DNA from: Ottelia alismoides
Taxonomy: Eukaryota; Streptophyta; Magnoliopsida; Alismatales; Hydrocharitaceae
Reading direction: 5' to 3'
Length of the DNA: 64,000 nucleotides
Assembly: GCA_037367405.1 (NCBI GenBank)
Contig: JAZKJV010002943.1
Span: forward strand, 1 to 64,000
Positions 1-10,600 of this stretch are shown here, in pieces. The notes beneath the pieces were generated by a model, which saw nothing but the letters and a program-made list of their open reading frames with translations, did no database searches and was not told the DNA's origin. The stretch's first letter is position 1; each line of letters opens with the position of its first letter. The translations under genes were made by a program, and so were the position numbers.

Positions 1-693
1 TGGATCGGCGCGTTGTTCACCACCGATTCCTGGATCATGCTCATCTGTTGCGGGCCGACGACCACCGTCATCTTGAACGGCATTTTCACGCCGTCCACGT
101 CGCGATAATCGCTCGGCATGGTGTCGACGGGAATTCTCGCCCATGGGCGATTTCTGAATGGCCGACGCCTTCACGAGCAAGCCGCTGGCCTTGCTGTAAT
201 AGCGGGTTTCCTTGGCACCGGTCTTCGGCGTCAGGACAAGCTGTAGCAGGCTTCACCGGCGGCCTGCTCCTCGCCGGCGAGCGTCGCGGTGAAGTAGCTG
301 CGCCAGTTCGATTCAATGTCGAGCGCCGCTTCGCGCAGCGATTGGGCCTGTTCGTCGCCTTCCTTCAGGCGCGGCCCCATCATGGCGCTCCGCTCCCAAG
401 CCACTTGGCCCGCGTGGCCGTTTTCCATCTTGCCGACGCCGGGGATGTCCATCGACATATAGGACGCGCCCTTCTTGCGGTAGATGGTGAGCACGCCTTT
501 GATGCCCTGGCTCGGAATCTCTACGCGGCCGGTGACGGTCTGGCTGACGACCTTGTCGCGCGCGGCCTTGCCGCCGGTCACCTCGACGTAGCGGTCCATG
601 ATGGATTCGGCGGTCGCTGGCCCGGGCTTGGCGGGCTGGGCGCAGGCGGCCAGCGTGCCCGAACGGCAGGCTAACGAACAGTCTTCTGAGCAT
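1..693 (-). CDS. Putative lipoprotein, outer membrane lipoprotein-sorting-like (partial, frameshifted)
   Basis: The gene runs off the left edge of the window, so its C-terminus is missing. The start ATG at 693 gives MLRRLFVSLPFG. After a one-base shift near 655 this continues as TLAACAQPAKP, a lipobox (LAAC) placing an acylated Cys after a short signal peptide. The mature part (TAESIMDRYVEVTGGKAA, then strands such as VTGRVEIPSQGIKGVL) resembles the lipid-binding beta-sheet proteins of the lipoprotein-sorting group often annotated in Solibacter relatives. Further breaks near 240 and 140 divide the reading frame. The start overlaps the end of the upstream S41 peptidase gene by 23 bases, so the two are probably co-transcribed and translationally coupled. 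The exact function is not known; the lipoprotein call is firm, the family inferred. Confidence 0.6.
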
Positions 694-1969
694 GAATCCA
701 CTTTAGCGCAGCGCCTACAACCGGGTCCTGTCCGGAAAGCAGCGATTCGCGGGTCAGGGGCACCTCTTCGTCGGGCGTCACGCCGTTGCCTTCGAGCGTC
801 AGGCCGCTGGCGGAAATGTAGTTCGCCACGGCGTATTGGAAGCCGTCGCCGTTGGGCAGCCGCTCGATCACGGAGGGCAGCGCCGCGCCCATGCTCTTCG
901 AACCGAAAATGCGCGCGCGCTTCACGTCCTTCATGCCGCCGGCGAAGATTTCGGAGGTCGAGCCGGAACTGCCGTCGATCAGGATGGCGAGCGGCCCTTT
1001 GAAGGACGGTTGGCGCGGATTGAGGCCAGTTGAGCGTCAGGTTGCGGCCCAGCATGCGGCCGAGCTTCAGATTCGGCTTGTCGATGAAAAAGCCGCCCAC
1101 GCCCATGGCCATGGCGCCGATGCCGCCGGGATTGCCGCGGATGTCGATGATGAAGCCGGCGCAGCGCTGGCAGGCGTCGACGGCTTTGGTCAGCTCGCCC
1201 ACCAGGCGGGTGGGTCGAGGAACATATTGAAGCGGAAAATGCCCACCGGTCCGCGCGCGCCCTGCTGCGTATGGAAGTCGATGGCGACGGGGATCGGCGG
1301 CAGCAGGCCGAACTTGGTGGGCGTGCCGCGCGGCTCGGCGCGGTTGACGTCGAGCGTCGCCGGCTGGCCGGGTGCCTTCTCGAACTCGATGGGTACCGTC
1401 AGGCCGACCGGGCCAGAAAGCCGGGAGAGAAGAAAGCCGCGCTGGTTCGAGGGCACCCGGAGGGGATGTTCCTTGTCGGCGGCCAGCTTGGCGAGCACCG
1501 AGTCTACTTCGCGCCCGCGGATCTTCACGATCCGCCAGCCGGGCTTGACGCCCTTCTGGGCCGCTGGCGATCCTGGTTCTACGGCGCGCACCAGAGCCTG
1601 CCCATTCGCTACCGCGACTTCGATGCCGGTGCGGCCGTCGCCGCCGGGGCCGTCGGCCTCGTCGAGATCCTTGTAGAGATCGGCGCCGATGATCTGGAAG
1701 TGCGAGAGCCGCAAACGGGCGATCATCTGCTTTTCGAGCTGGCGGGCTTCCTCGTCCGTCCGGGCGGCTTGACTTTGGGCAGGTATTCGTCGTGCAGCTT
1801 CTGCCAGGAAAGCCCGTGGCGGCGTCTTCGAGCTGGGCGGGGTCCCAGTGCTTGTCGCGCACGGTACGCCAGATCGTTTCGAAGGTCTCGACGCGGAGGT
1901 TGGCGTCGGCGAAGGCGGCGGCGGGGAGCAGGGTCAGAAAAAGCTGGACCCAAGAGCCAGTCTGGTCAT
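671..1969 (-). CDS. S41 family peptidase with PDZ domain (frameshifted)
   Basis: Periplasmic C-terminal-processing-type protease. The chosen ATG at 1969 reads MTRLALGSSFF and, after a one-base slip in a run of T near 1945, joins LTLLPAAAFADA, a normal secretion signal. A downstream start in another frame (1979) would destroy that signal. A PDZ domain follows (LVRAVEPGSPAAQKGVKPGW, about 1555-1620), then the S41 core with GFIIDIRGNPGG near 1135 and a serine loop SGSTSEIFAGG near 945. The usual Lys motif (TFGKG type) reads SKSMGAALPS here, so the catalytic arrangement may follow the Ser-His/Glu variants rather than the Ser-Lys dyad. At least five frame breaks (near 1945, 1880, 1745, 1195, 1010) split it. 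The gene is divergent from the rhodanese with only 13 bases between start codons. Confidence 0.75.
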
Positions 1970-1982
1970 CTGATTCCATTGT

Positions 1983-2311
1983 ATGTTGCCGTTCCAAATT
2001 TCCTCGTCCGAAACCAAGCAGCGCCTCGAAGCCGGCCAAGTGACGCTGGTGGATGCCGTGAGCCGGGCGAGTACCAGCTCTGCCGGATCGAAGGGGCCCA
2101 GCTCATCCCGATGAACGAGGTGCCTGCGCGCCTGCAGGAGATCGATTCGCTGGCGGCCGAAAAGACCGTCGTCATTTACTGCCACCACGGCGTCCGGAGC
2201 CTGAATGTGACGAACTGGTTACGGCAACAGGGTGTGGAAAACGTCCAATCGATGGCCGGCGGCATCGACGATTGGAGCGTCGCGATCGATCCGGCTGTCC
2301 CGCGCTACTGA
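1983..2311 (+). CDS. Rhodanese-like domain protein (one frameshift)
   Basis: Single-domain rhodanese of about 109 residues. Such proteins carry persulfide sulfur on an active-site Cys and often act in cytoplasmic sulfur transfer. The start ATG at 1983 gives MLPFQISSSETKQRL. A missing base near 2058 moves the frame before REPGEYQLCRIEGAQLIPM, the CH2A-like strand. The active-site loop is VVIYCHHGVRS (catalytic Cys in CHHGVRS), followed by the GI-D-W ending motif (MAGGIDDWS) common to these proteins. It has no signal peptide. Its start codon lies 13 bases from that of the divergent S41 peptidase, so its promoter must lie inside that gene. Confidence 0.82.
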
Positions 2312-2355
2312 GGCGGGCTAGCCGACACAGGTACTGGGTCATCCCGACACACCCC

Positions 2356-2384
2356 TTGACTTGTGTTACCGTAAGGACTATGAA
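2356..2384 (+). promoter_or_regulatory. Sigma-70-type promoter for the M23 peptidase gene
   Basis: A -35 box TTGACT (2356-2361) and a -10 box TATGAA (2379-2384) are separated by exactly 17 bases in the gap after the rhodanese gene. The predicted transcription start near 2391 leaves only about 12 bases before the GTG at 2403, but a normal 70-base leader before the TTG at 2463. This favours the later start for the downstream gene. Confidence 0.55.
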
Positions 2385-2462
2385 ATGCGGTAGACCACTG
2401 GGGTGGGCTCCGCAAAACGAAAGAATCCTCAGGATCGTTTAGTCACAAGGGGAACGTCGGAA

Positions 2463-3355
2463 TTGCAGCAGCCCTATTTCATTGTCGTGGTCGCCCACTC
2501 GCTGCACGGGCGTCTGCGGCGCATTCACGTACCGTACACGTTGCTGTACGGATTTGTCGCGCTTGCGCTCTTCGGTTTCTTCTCTCTGGTGGGCGTGGCC
2601 TCCAGCTACATGCGGATGGCCTGGAAGGTCGCCAACTACAACAATCTCCGGTCGGACCTGGACGCCGTGCGCACCGGTACCAAAAGCTTCAGAAGGAAGC
2701 CGAGGAGCGCAGCTACCAGGTGGCCACCCTGCAGCTTTTCGCCAGCGAAGTGTCGAGCCGGTATGGTATCGGCCAGCGCGTGGGCGCGCACTCCGGCCTG
2801 GTGGCCGAGGGTCGCCTGGTGCCCACGCTGCGCGAATCCGTGGATCAATACAACTATCTGAAGTCGGTGAGCTTTGCGCATGTGCTGCGATCGCGGCCGC
2901 GCCTCGATCCGGCGAACGTCGTTCCGAACCTTTGGCCGGTGAACGGCTCTCTGATGAGCCATTTCGGCATGCGCATGGATCCCTTCTCGGGCCAGGGCGG
3001 TTTCCATCCCGGCGTCGACATCTATGCGAACATTGGCACGCCGGTGCGCGCGTCGGCCGATGGTACGGTCGTGCAGGCGGGTTGGAATGGCGGCTACGGC
3101 ATGTCGGTGATCATCGATCATGAAAACGGCATGGAGACGCTGTACGGGCACCTGTCGTCGATCAAGTTCCGGGTGGGCCAGGAAGTTCGCCGCGGCGACA
3201 TCGTCGCGCTGTCGGGCACCACAGGCCGCTCCACGGGGCCCGCACCTGCATTACGAAGTGCACGTGAACGGTTCGCCCGTGAATCCGCACCGTACTTGCG
3301 CAATGCGTTCGTCTACCGTGAAGAGCTGGCCAAGCAACGGGACCTTCCGTTCTAG
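2463..3355 (+). CDS. M23 family (LytM/NlpD-type) peptidoglycan endopeptidase, membrane-anchored (frameshifted)
   Basis: Cell-wall metallopeptidase. An N-terminal basic stretch (HSLHGRLRRIHVPYT) is followed by one transmembrane helix (LLYGFVALALFGFFSLVGVA), a coiled-coil-like linker and a C-terminal M23 domain. Zinc-site and catalytic motifs are visible: HPGVDIY (H-x3-D), LYGHLSS and, once the frame is corrected, HLHYEVHVNG. Breaks occur near 2680, 3238 (extra base in a G/C run) and 3290; the last two compensate each other. I prefer the TTG at 2463, preceded by AAGGGGA, because the promoter at 2356-2384 leaves almost no leader for the in-frame GTG at 2403. The alternative start would add 20 residues. 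Confidence 0.8.
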
Positions 3356-3439
3356 GCAAAGGCTGCGAACACCCTTAGCCCGTCTCAGGCTATTTCCCAA
3401 TTCCAAACCTGAGCCTTTCTATCCGATAACCAATGGAGA

Positions 3440-4955
3440 GTGGCTCGCCTAGCAGAATCTTTGGAATGGACCCTCCGGTACTTCACTGGCAACCCGGAGC
3501 AGGCCGCCGACAGCCTCGAGCAGATGATGCGCGAGGACTGGGCGGGCTTCGAGCGTGAAGCCCTCCAGATTCTGACCAATGCCTCTGGCGTGGCGGGCGG
3601 GGTATTCCTGTTGTCGTTCCTCCAGCGAAAGGGTCTGCTGTGGAAGTGGCTCGAGGATCCGGACCGGCTGCCGCTGGAAACCGCGCTCAAGATCGCCAAC
3701 TACGCCCTACTGTTCGACCGCGAGTTCGACGTGCGCTTGGCCGAGCGTCTCACCCCCCAGCCGGCCGACGCGACGGTCCGCCTGCGGCTGGTGGAGCTGA
3801 TCGAACGAGTGTCGCGCGGCGGGCGGGCGCTCGAGAAGATCGGCGCGTTGAAGGACGACCCGGACAATCGCGTGCGCGCCAAGGTAACGCGCCTGCTAGG
3901 CCGCATGGGACAGGAAGCCAGCGAAGCCAAGCGCAAGCTGGCCGATACCGATCCGCGCGTCCGCGCCAGCGCTGTGGAAGCCCTGTGGGGCCGTACGGCC
4001 GAGGTGGCGCGCGACGTTTTCCTGGAGGTGCTGGCCGATCCTCATCACCGCGTCCGCGGCATCCTCATCACCGCGTCCGCGGCAACGGCATTGTGGGGCT
4101 CTACAAGCTGGACGATCCAGCGGCGCTGCCTCCCTTGCGCAGCCTGCTCGAGGATGCGGAGGAACTACCGCGCCGAGCCGGGCTGTGGGTGATCGAGCAG
4201 ACCCGGGATCCGCGCTTTCTTTCGCTGGTGACGCGCATGATGGCGCAGGCCACGCCGGAACTTCGGTCCCGCTGCCTGCGCGCCATGAGCGCCATCCGCC
4301 AGCGGAAGACCGAAGCCACCGAGGCGGGCCGCCTGGCCATCCGCTCCGGGGCTCGGCGGGGCGCGTTGGCCGGTGTGGAGCGAAGCGGCCGACCTCAAGG
4401 CTCTCGATTTCGTTCCGCTGGCCAGCGGGCAGCCGGTGGATCAATTCAGCGTGTCGCGCCTCGAGCGGTCGCACGCCATGATGCTTTCCGGCGAAGGCTG
4501 CTTCGAAGCGGGGCTCCCTGCCGTTTCCGGCTCGCGGGCTCGCCCAGTGCATTGCCAGCGGTCTCGAGGGGGGCGCGGCCAATCGGTTGCTGATCCTGAC
4601 CACGGGCCCGGCCGAGGAAGACTGGGGCGCCATGGCGGGCATCGCCGGGCAACTGGTGAATCGCCAGATCAAGGTCGATACGGTTATCCTGGGCGCCGGG
4701 ACGAGCCTCCAGAGGCTGAAGGTGCTCAGCGAGATCACCGGCGGCACGTGCTGGAACATCCACGCGCCCGAAGACCGTACGCGCCTGTTCAACGCCTTGC
4801 GCACCACCTACCAGGCCAACTACGAGATCGCCACGCATGCGCCGGCCAACGCGCTCCAGGTCTTCTCCGCGCGCGGACTGGGCGAGTGCGAAGGGCCTCA
4901 GAGCAACGCGGTGTCCAAATCGGACGCACCTTCCCTGGAAGCTTTGGCTTCCTGA
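3440..4955 (+). CDS. HEAT-repeat protein with C-terminal VWA-like domain (frameshifted)
   Basis: The N-terminal two thirds is all-helical with HEAT-like repeats (DDPDNRVRAKVTRLLGRMG, ADTDPRVRASAVEALWG, LDDPAALPPLRSLLED), suggesting a protein-protein interaction scaffold. The C-terminal part (LLILTTGPAEEDWGAMAGIA, then INRQIKVDTVILGAG-like strands) resembles the VWA-related region common in acidobacterial proteins; a clear MIDAS motif is not visible. Frame breaks are a 23-base tandem duplication (4038-4083) and shifts near 4355 and 4520. The start is uncertain: the GTG at 3440 keeps the longest frame but has no spaced Shine-Dalgarno. The 3' end overlaps the convergent BlaI gene by 58 bases. 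The function is unknown. Confidence 0.6.
4038..4083 (+). repeat. Perfect 23-base tandem duplication inside the HEAT/VWA gene
   Basis: Bases 4038-4060 are repeated exactly at 4061-4083. Because 23 is not a multiple of three, the second copy shifts the frame. Deleting one copy joins ADPHHRVRG directly to NGIVGLYKLDDP, restoring a normal HEAT repeat. It is either a real slippage mutation or an assembly error. Confidence 0.9.
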
Positions 4956-5287
4956 ACCAGCGGTCGCCCATCCAGCCACGCCGCCAGTTCCCGGGCGTCG
5001 CCGTCGAAATACGTCGCCACCAGCTCCTGCACCGCTTCCCGCCGCAGTGTCTCCCGGTCGAGAACCGCCGTATAGACGAACGCCCGTCCCTGCTTTTGCC
5101 GGACGGCCGCGCCCTTTTTCTCGAGACGCTCGAGCAGCGTCATCACGGTGGTGTACGCCAGGTCGCGCCGGGCATCCAACGCGGCGCGCACGTCGTGCAC
5201 GCTGGACGGACCCAAGCGCCACAACGCCCGCAGGCAGTCGAGTTCGAGCGGCGGCGGGATTTCGCGGGCCGGGGCTTTGCGGCGCAT
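4898..5287 (-). CDS. BlaI/MecI/CopY family transcriptional repressor
   Basis: A 129-residue winged-helix repressor of the BlaI/MecI class, the usual family length. The N-terminal half carries the helix-turn-helix (LDCLRALWRLGPSSVHDVRA, then RDLAYTTVMTLLERLEKKG, where AYTTVMTLL is the family-typical recognition helix). The C-terminal half is the helical dimerisation region. BlaI-type proteins bind as dimers to palindromic operators and are often inactivated by a BlaR1-type protease; no such partner is in the window. It sits 4 bases downstream of the YhaM-type nuclease gene, as the last gene of the rfaE2-mfd-surA-yhaM operon. Its target is unknown. Confidence 0.88.
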   Translation of the reverse strand: MRRKAPAREIPPPLELDCLRALWRLGPSSVHDVRAALDARRDLAYTTVMTLLERLEKKGAAVRQKQGRAFVYTAVLDRETLRREAVQELVATYFDGDARELAAWLDGRPLVQEAKASREGASDLDTALL

Positions 5288-5291
5288 GGGA

Positions 5292-6365
5292 TTACCCCTT
5301 CAAGGCGCCGGCGAGCTTCGAGGCGAAGTCCGACGACGAGGGCGCCCGGCGGTCGCCGTTGGACGATCCGGAGGGCGCGGCCGGCGTCGGCGGATTGCCG
5401 GGCGGCGGCGGATTCAGGTAGACGTCCTTCTTCAAAACCGGCCGCTCCAGCGCGTTGATGTAGCCGGTCCAGGCGCCTTCCACGCGGCCATCGCGCTGCA
5501 GCGCGTTGGCCATGGCGGCCATCTTCGAATCCAGGTTGTCGAGGAAGTGCAGCAGCAGGGCTTCGGGAAACAAGGGCTGCTTGGGCGACCCATACTCGAG
5601 CGTGCCGTGGTGCGACAGGATCAGGTGCTCCACCAGCTTGGCCAAGCGCGGCGGGAAATCCGGCACCAGCCGCAGCTTCTCGTTCAGCATCTTGGCGCCG
5701 ATCACGATGTGGCCCAGCAACTGGCCGTCGTCGGTGTAGTTGAAGGTGCGCTCGTAGCTCAGTTCGTCGAGCTTGCCGATGTCGTGCAGGATGACGCCGG
5801 TCAGCACGAGGTCGAGGTCGACGCTGTAGTGCGGCGCCGTCATGCGGGCCAGCGCGCAAAGCGACAGCACGTGCTCGAGCAAGCCGCCGAACCACGCATG
5901 GTGGATCGATTTCGCCGCCGGGGCCTTCTTGTAGCGCGTGGCGATATCGGCGTCGGCGAAGAAGGCTTGGAGCAGCCCGCGCAGATGCGGGTTCGCCATG
6001 CCGGCGATGATGCCCTCGAGCTCACGGAACATCTCGTCGGCGTCGCGCGCCGAGGCTGGGAAGAAGTCGGCAAAGTCGACTTCGTGGTCGCCCACGCGCT
6101 GGAGCTTGTGGACGGTGAGCTGGAGCTTGTTCTGGAAAATCTGGACCAAGCCCTTTACTCGCACGAAGTGTTCGCGCTCGAAGGTGTCCATCACCTCGGC
6201 GGCGTTGTCCCACATCTTGGCGTCGATTTCGCCGGTCTTGTCGGCGAGCACGAGCGACAGAAAAGGATCGCCGCTTTTCTTCTGGCGAATGTCCTTGGTC
6301 TGGACGAGGAAGACGGCTTGTATGGTCTGGTCGGGCTGGAGTTCAGCGACGAAGGGAGACTTCAT
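5292..6365 (-). CDS. HD-domain 3'-5' exoribonuclease, YhaM family
   Basis: A 357-residue cytoplasmic protein with the YhaM/CBF1 architecture: an N-terminal OB-fold nucleic-acid-binding domain (about residues 12-95, SLVLADKTGEIDAKMWD) and a central HD phosphohydrolase domain with metal ligands in SIHHAWFGGLLEHVL, HDIGK (about residue 193) and LSHHGTLEYGSP. The family trims RNA or DNA from the 3' end. A Pro-rich, low-complexity tail (PPPPGNPPTPAAPSG) ends it. It lies 7 bases downstream of the PpiC/SurA gene and 4 upstream of the BlaI gene, so it is clearly co-transcribed. The frame is intact. Confidence 0.87.
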   Translation of the reverse strand: MKSPFVAELQPDQTIQAVFLVQTKDIRQKKSGDPFLSLVLADKTGEIDAKMWDNAAEVMDTFEREHFVRVKGLVQIFQNKLQLTVHKLQRVGDHEVDFADFFPASARDADEMFRELEGIIAGMANPHLRGLLQAFFADADIATRYKKAPAAKSIHHAWFGGLLEHVLSLCALARMTAPHYSVDLDLVLTGVILHDIGKLDELSYERTFNYTDDGQLLGHIVIGAKMLNEKLRLVPDFPPRLAKLVEHLILSHHGTLEYGSPKQPLFPEALLLHFLDNLDSKMAAMANALQRDGRVEGAWTGYINALERPVLKKDVYLNPPPPGNPPTPAAPSGSSNGDRRAPSSSDFASKLAGALKG

Positions 6366-6372
6366 CCACTGG

Positions 6373-7598
6373 CTATTGTTTCACGGTCTTGGACTTGGAC
6401 TCGCCTTCCTTGCCAACGGTGCTCGGCGCCGTGGTGTTGGTGGGCGCCGCGGGGGCGGCCGTCGACAGGTCGGCGTCCTTCTTGGCGGTGCTGGTGCCGG
6501 GGATCGGCACCGTCCACAGCAGGCGGCGGCGGCGGCCCTTGGCCTCGAGTTCTTTTTTGGTGATGGTCTGCGGCTTGAGCTGCGCCGGATCGGTCCAACG
6601 CGTGTTCTTGCCGGGCGCCGCGCCGGAATCCTCGTAGCCTTCGCGGATCTCGAGGAAAGCGTCCATGCGAAGCTTCGTCAGATACTCCTTCATCGCCGGG
6701 GCCATGCGCGGCTCATACAGCCGGCCCATGATCTCCTGCTCCACTTCTTCCAGTGCCGCCTGGCCTTCCTTGAAATGTTCTTCGACGCGCAGAATCAGGT
6801 AGCCGTTGGGACGCTTGATGGGATCAGTGACGTAGCCCTTCGGCTGGTTCCAAAGCAGGTCCTCGATCTCCTTGGCCATTTCGCCCTTCTTGGCCGCGCC
6901 GATTTCGCCGCCTTGCTGCGCGGTGGCCGATTCGGAGTTATCGCGCGCGAGTTCGGGAAACGCTCGCCCTTGCGGGCGCGGGCCACGAGGTCGCCGGCCT
7001 TCTTCTGGATCGCCGCCTGCTGGTCGGGCGTCTTGCCGTCGGTGGAGAGGGAAGATTTCGCGCAGGAAAATCTGCTCCTGGCGGACGAACTCCTTCTGGT
7101 GCTCGTCGTAGTACTTCTTCACGTCGTCGCGGCGATATTGATCTTGCTCGACACTTCCTGGCGGACGACGCGCTGCGTCAGCATGCCATTCTTCACTTCA
7201 TTGCGCCAGTCTTCATAGCTCTGCCCGGTCTGCTCGCGGACGAGCTTGGCGAACTGATCCGTGTCGGTGGCCTTGAACTGGCGCATCAGCTCGGCCTGAT
7301 ACTTCGAGAACTCGCTATCGACATTGATATTGAGCTCCTTGCTGCGGCTGACGAGCAGCAGTTCGTCGATGCGCTGCTTCAGGATGTCCTTCTCGCGCTC
7401 GGCGATCAGCTTGTCGGCGTCGGCGGCGCGCTGGGCGCGGGCGGCCTGCTCGAGCTGGCGCTTGCTCTTTTCGAGCTCGCCGCGGGTGACGATATCACCG
7501 TTCACTTTGGCGACGATTTCCTCCACTACCAGCGAGGTCTGGGCGAAGGAGGCGGTGGCTCCAAGGGCGCACGAGAGGGCAATCTGGCGAAGCATCAT
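6373..7598 (-). CDS. Periplasmic PpiC/SurA-type peptidyl-prolyl isomerase and chaperone (frameshifted)
   Basis: Envelope chaperone of the SurA/parvulin type. The start ATG at 7598 begins MMLRQIALSCALGATASFAQ, a clean Sec signal, with GAAGG nine bases upstream. A SurA N-terminal helical domain follows (EEIVAKVNGDIVTRGELEKS; LKQRIDELLLVSRSKELNI). The parvulin domain is recognisable from ARDNSESATAQQGGEIG and ILRVEEHFKEGQ. A long Ala/Thr/Lys-rich tail ends in SKTVKQ. Breaks near 7130, 7055 and 6955 interrupt the junction of the two domains; each side reads well in its own frame. It lies 49 bases downstream of mfd and probably helps outer-membrane protein assembly. Confidence 0.8.
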
Positions 7599-7647
7599 GT
7601 GTGGAAACCTTCTCATTTTATATGCAACTGGCGTTCCGCGCATCTCT

Positions 7648-10600
7648 CTAGAGCTTCGGACGCAGCCGCTCCAATAGATCTTGAACAAAAGAAAGGAGTT
7701 CACCGGCGTCCTGCCCGGCTGGCGCAGGCACGCGGAGCACCCCGGCGGGTGTGAATTGCGCGCCCGTGGTGTGCTGCACGAGCTCCATCAACGCATGCGG
7801 ATCGATGCGCGCCTGCTCGTGGAACTTCAGGTTCAGGAAGCCGTGGCGACGCTCGATGGATTCGGCGCCCACGTGCTGGGCGGTGTTCTTGAGCTGCGCA
7901 AAGTCGATCAGGTTGCGCAGCGCTTCGGGCGCCTCGCCATAACGGTCGCTCAGCTCGGCGAGCGTCTTTTCGCCCTGCGCCTTGTCGCGAATGTCGGCGA
8001 TCTTCTTATACGCGCGCAGCCGCTGGTTTTCGTCGGCGATGAACGTGGGCGGAATGCGGATGTCGAGCCCGAGGTTGAGCGTCGAGTGGATCTCGAGCGG
8101 AATCTCCTCGCCCTTCAGCTCCTTCACGGCTTCGTCGAGCAGCCGCAGATACATGTCGAAGCCGACGGTGGCGATCTGCCCGTGCTGCTCGCCGCCCAGC
8201 AGGTTGCCGGCGCCGCGCAGCTCGAGGTCGAGCGCGGCGATCTTGAAGCCGGCGCCGAGATCGGAGAATTCTTTGAGCGCCGCCAAACGCTTGCGTGCGA
8301 TCTCGGTGAGCTCGGCGTCTTCGGGCACCAGGAGATAGGCGTAGGCGCGGCGGTTCGAGCGTCCCACGCGGCCGCGGAGCTGGTAGAGCTCGCTCAAGCC
8401 GTAGCGCTCGGCGTTTTCGATGATGATGGTGTTCGCCAGCGGAATGTCGATGCCGTTTTCGACGATCGTGGTGGAGACGAAGACGTCGTACTCGTGCTTC
8501 ATGAAGCCGAGCAGCACCTTCTCGAGCTCGGCTTCGCCCATCTGGCCGTGGCCGACGCCGATGCGCAGGTCGGGCAGCATCTCCTGGATCGAGGCCGCGC
8601 GCATGAAGATCGAGTCGATCCGATTGTGAATGAAGTAAACCTGCCCGCCGCGGCCCACTTCCTGCTCGATGGCCTGTTTGATGAGCTTCGGCTCGAAATG
8701 CGCCACCACCGTGTGGATTGCCAAGCGATCCTTGGGCGGCGTCTCGATCACCGACAGATCGCGGATACCGAGCAGCGACATGTGGAGCGTGCGCGGAATC
8801 GGCGTCGCGGACATCGCCAGCACGTCGACGTTCTTGCGGATTTGCTTGAGCGTCTCCTTGTGCTTCACGCCGAAGCGCTGCTCTTCGTCGATGATCATGA
8901 GGCCGAGGTCAGCGAAGACGACATCCTTCGACAGCAGCCGGTGCGTACCGACGACGACGTCCACCTTGCCCGCCTGCAGCTCTTCGAGCACGCCCTTGAT
9001 CTCCTTGGCGCTGCGGAAGCGCGAGATGTGCTCGATGCGCGCGGCGAACATGCCGAAGCGGCGTTTGAAGGTCTCGTAATGCTGGAAGGCGAGCACGGTG
9101 GTGGGCGCCAGAACCGCCACTTGCTTGCCATCGCCCAGCGCCTTGAACGCGGCGCGCATGGCGACCTCGGTCTTGCCAAAGCCGACGTCGCCGCACAGCA
9201 GGCGGTCCATGGGCTGCTCGCTTTCCATGTCCCGCTTGATGTCGCGCACGGCGGACAACTGGTCCTTGGTGGCGGTGTATTCGAAGGCGTCCTCGAATTC
9301 GCGCTGCCAATTCGAATCCGGGGAGAAGCTGAAGCCCTCGGTCATGCGGCGCTGGGCGTAGAGCTTCACCAGCTCATCGGCCATGTCGCGCATCTTCGCC
9401 TTGACGCGCTGCTTGGTGCGGGCCCAAGTGGCGCCGCCCATCTTGTCGAGCGGCGGCGCGGCGTCGCCAGCGCCGGAGAACTTCTGAATCAGGTCGAGCC
9501 GCGTGATGGGCAGATAGAGCTTGGCTTCGCCGGCGTACTCGAGCAGCATGAAGTCACCGGATTGGTCGCCTTGCTTCAGCTCGCGGATGCCGAGGAACTT
9601 GCCGATGCCGTGCGTGACGTGGACGATGTAATCGCCGGGCTTGAGGTCGGCCACGTCGCTCGCGAAGGCGGATTGCGTGCGGACGGCCTGGCGCGGCGCG
9701 GCCTGGCCGGTCTCGAACAGATCGTCGGAGCCGTAGAGCGCGAGCCGGGCGTCGGGGAACACGACGCCTTTGCGAATGCCGCCCTGCAGCAAATAAGTGG
9801 ACGCCAGCGAGCCCTGATAGGCGCGCTCGGCGATCAGGCCCTTGGTGCCGGTCTCCGGGCCCAGCGCGAGCTGATACGGCAGTTGATACTGCGTGAAGAT
9901 GTCGGCGATGCGTTCGGCTTCGCCCGTGGTGAGCGCGAAGTAGAGGTTGCGCCCGCCGTCGTTGGCGAACGAGAGCGCCGCGTCGACAGCCAGCTTCATG
10001 TTGCCGCGGAAGGCGGTGGCCGGGCGCGTGGCGATCTCGAGGTCGGCGGCGCCGACGCCGAGCTCGCGGAGGTCCACCTGCGCCAGGTGCGCGGCGGCGG
10101 CGTGGAACTCGCCCCACTGGAAGTAGTTGGCTTCGGCGAGGTCGGGCTCTTCGTTCAGGCGCTTCCAATAGCGCTCGGCGGCGCTTTTGGTCTGTTCGGG
10201 CTCGTCCCAGACAATGATGGGCTGCGAGGCGAGCTGAAAGGCGGCCAGCTCGCGCGGATCCTCGAGCGCGCTGCGGAACTCCCAGCCGGCCGCCTGCGCG
10301 GCAATCGAGCGCGGCTTGGGAATCTCGAGCAGCGGCAGCAGCAGGGCGTGGTCGGCGCGCTGGATGCTGCGCTGCGTCTCCACGTCGAACTTGCGGATCG
10401 ATTCCACCGTGTCGCCGAAGAACTCGAGACGCACTGGCTTTTCGGTCTCCGGCGGGAAGATGTCGATGATGCCGCCGCGGATCGAATACTCGCCCACCAT
10501 CTCCACCGGCTCGCGCTTTTCGTAGCCGATGCTCTCGAGATGCTGCGCCAGGGTTTCGAGCGGCAACTCGTCATTCACTTTGACGTGCAGCGCCAATTGG

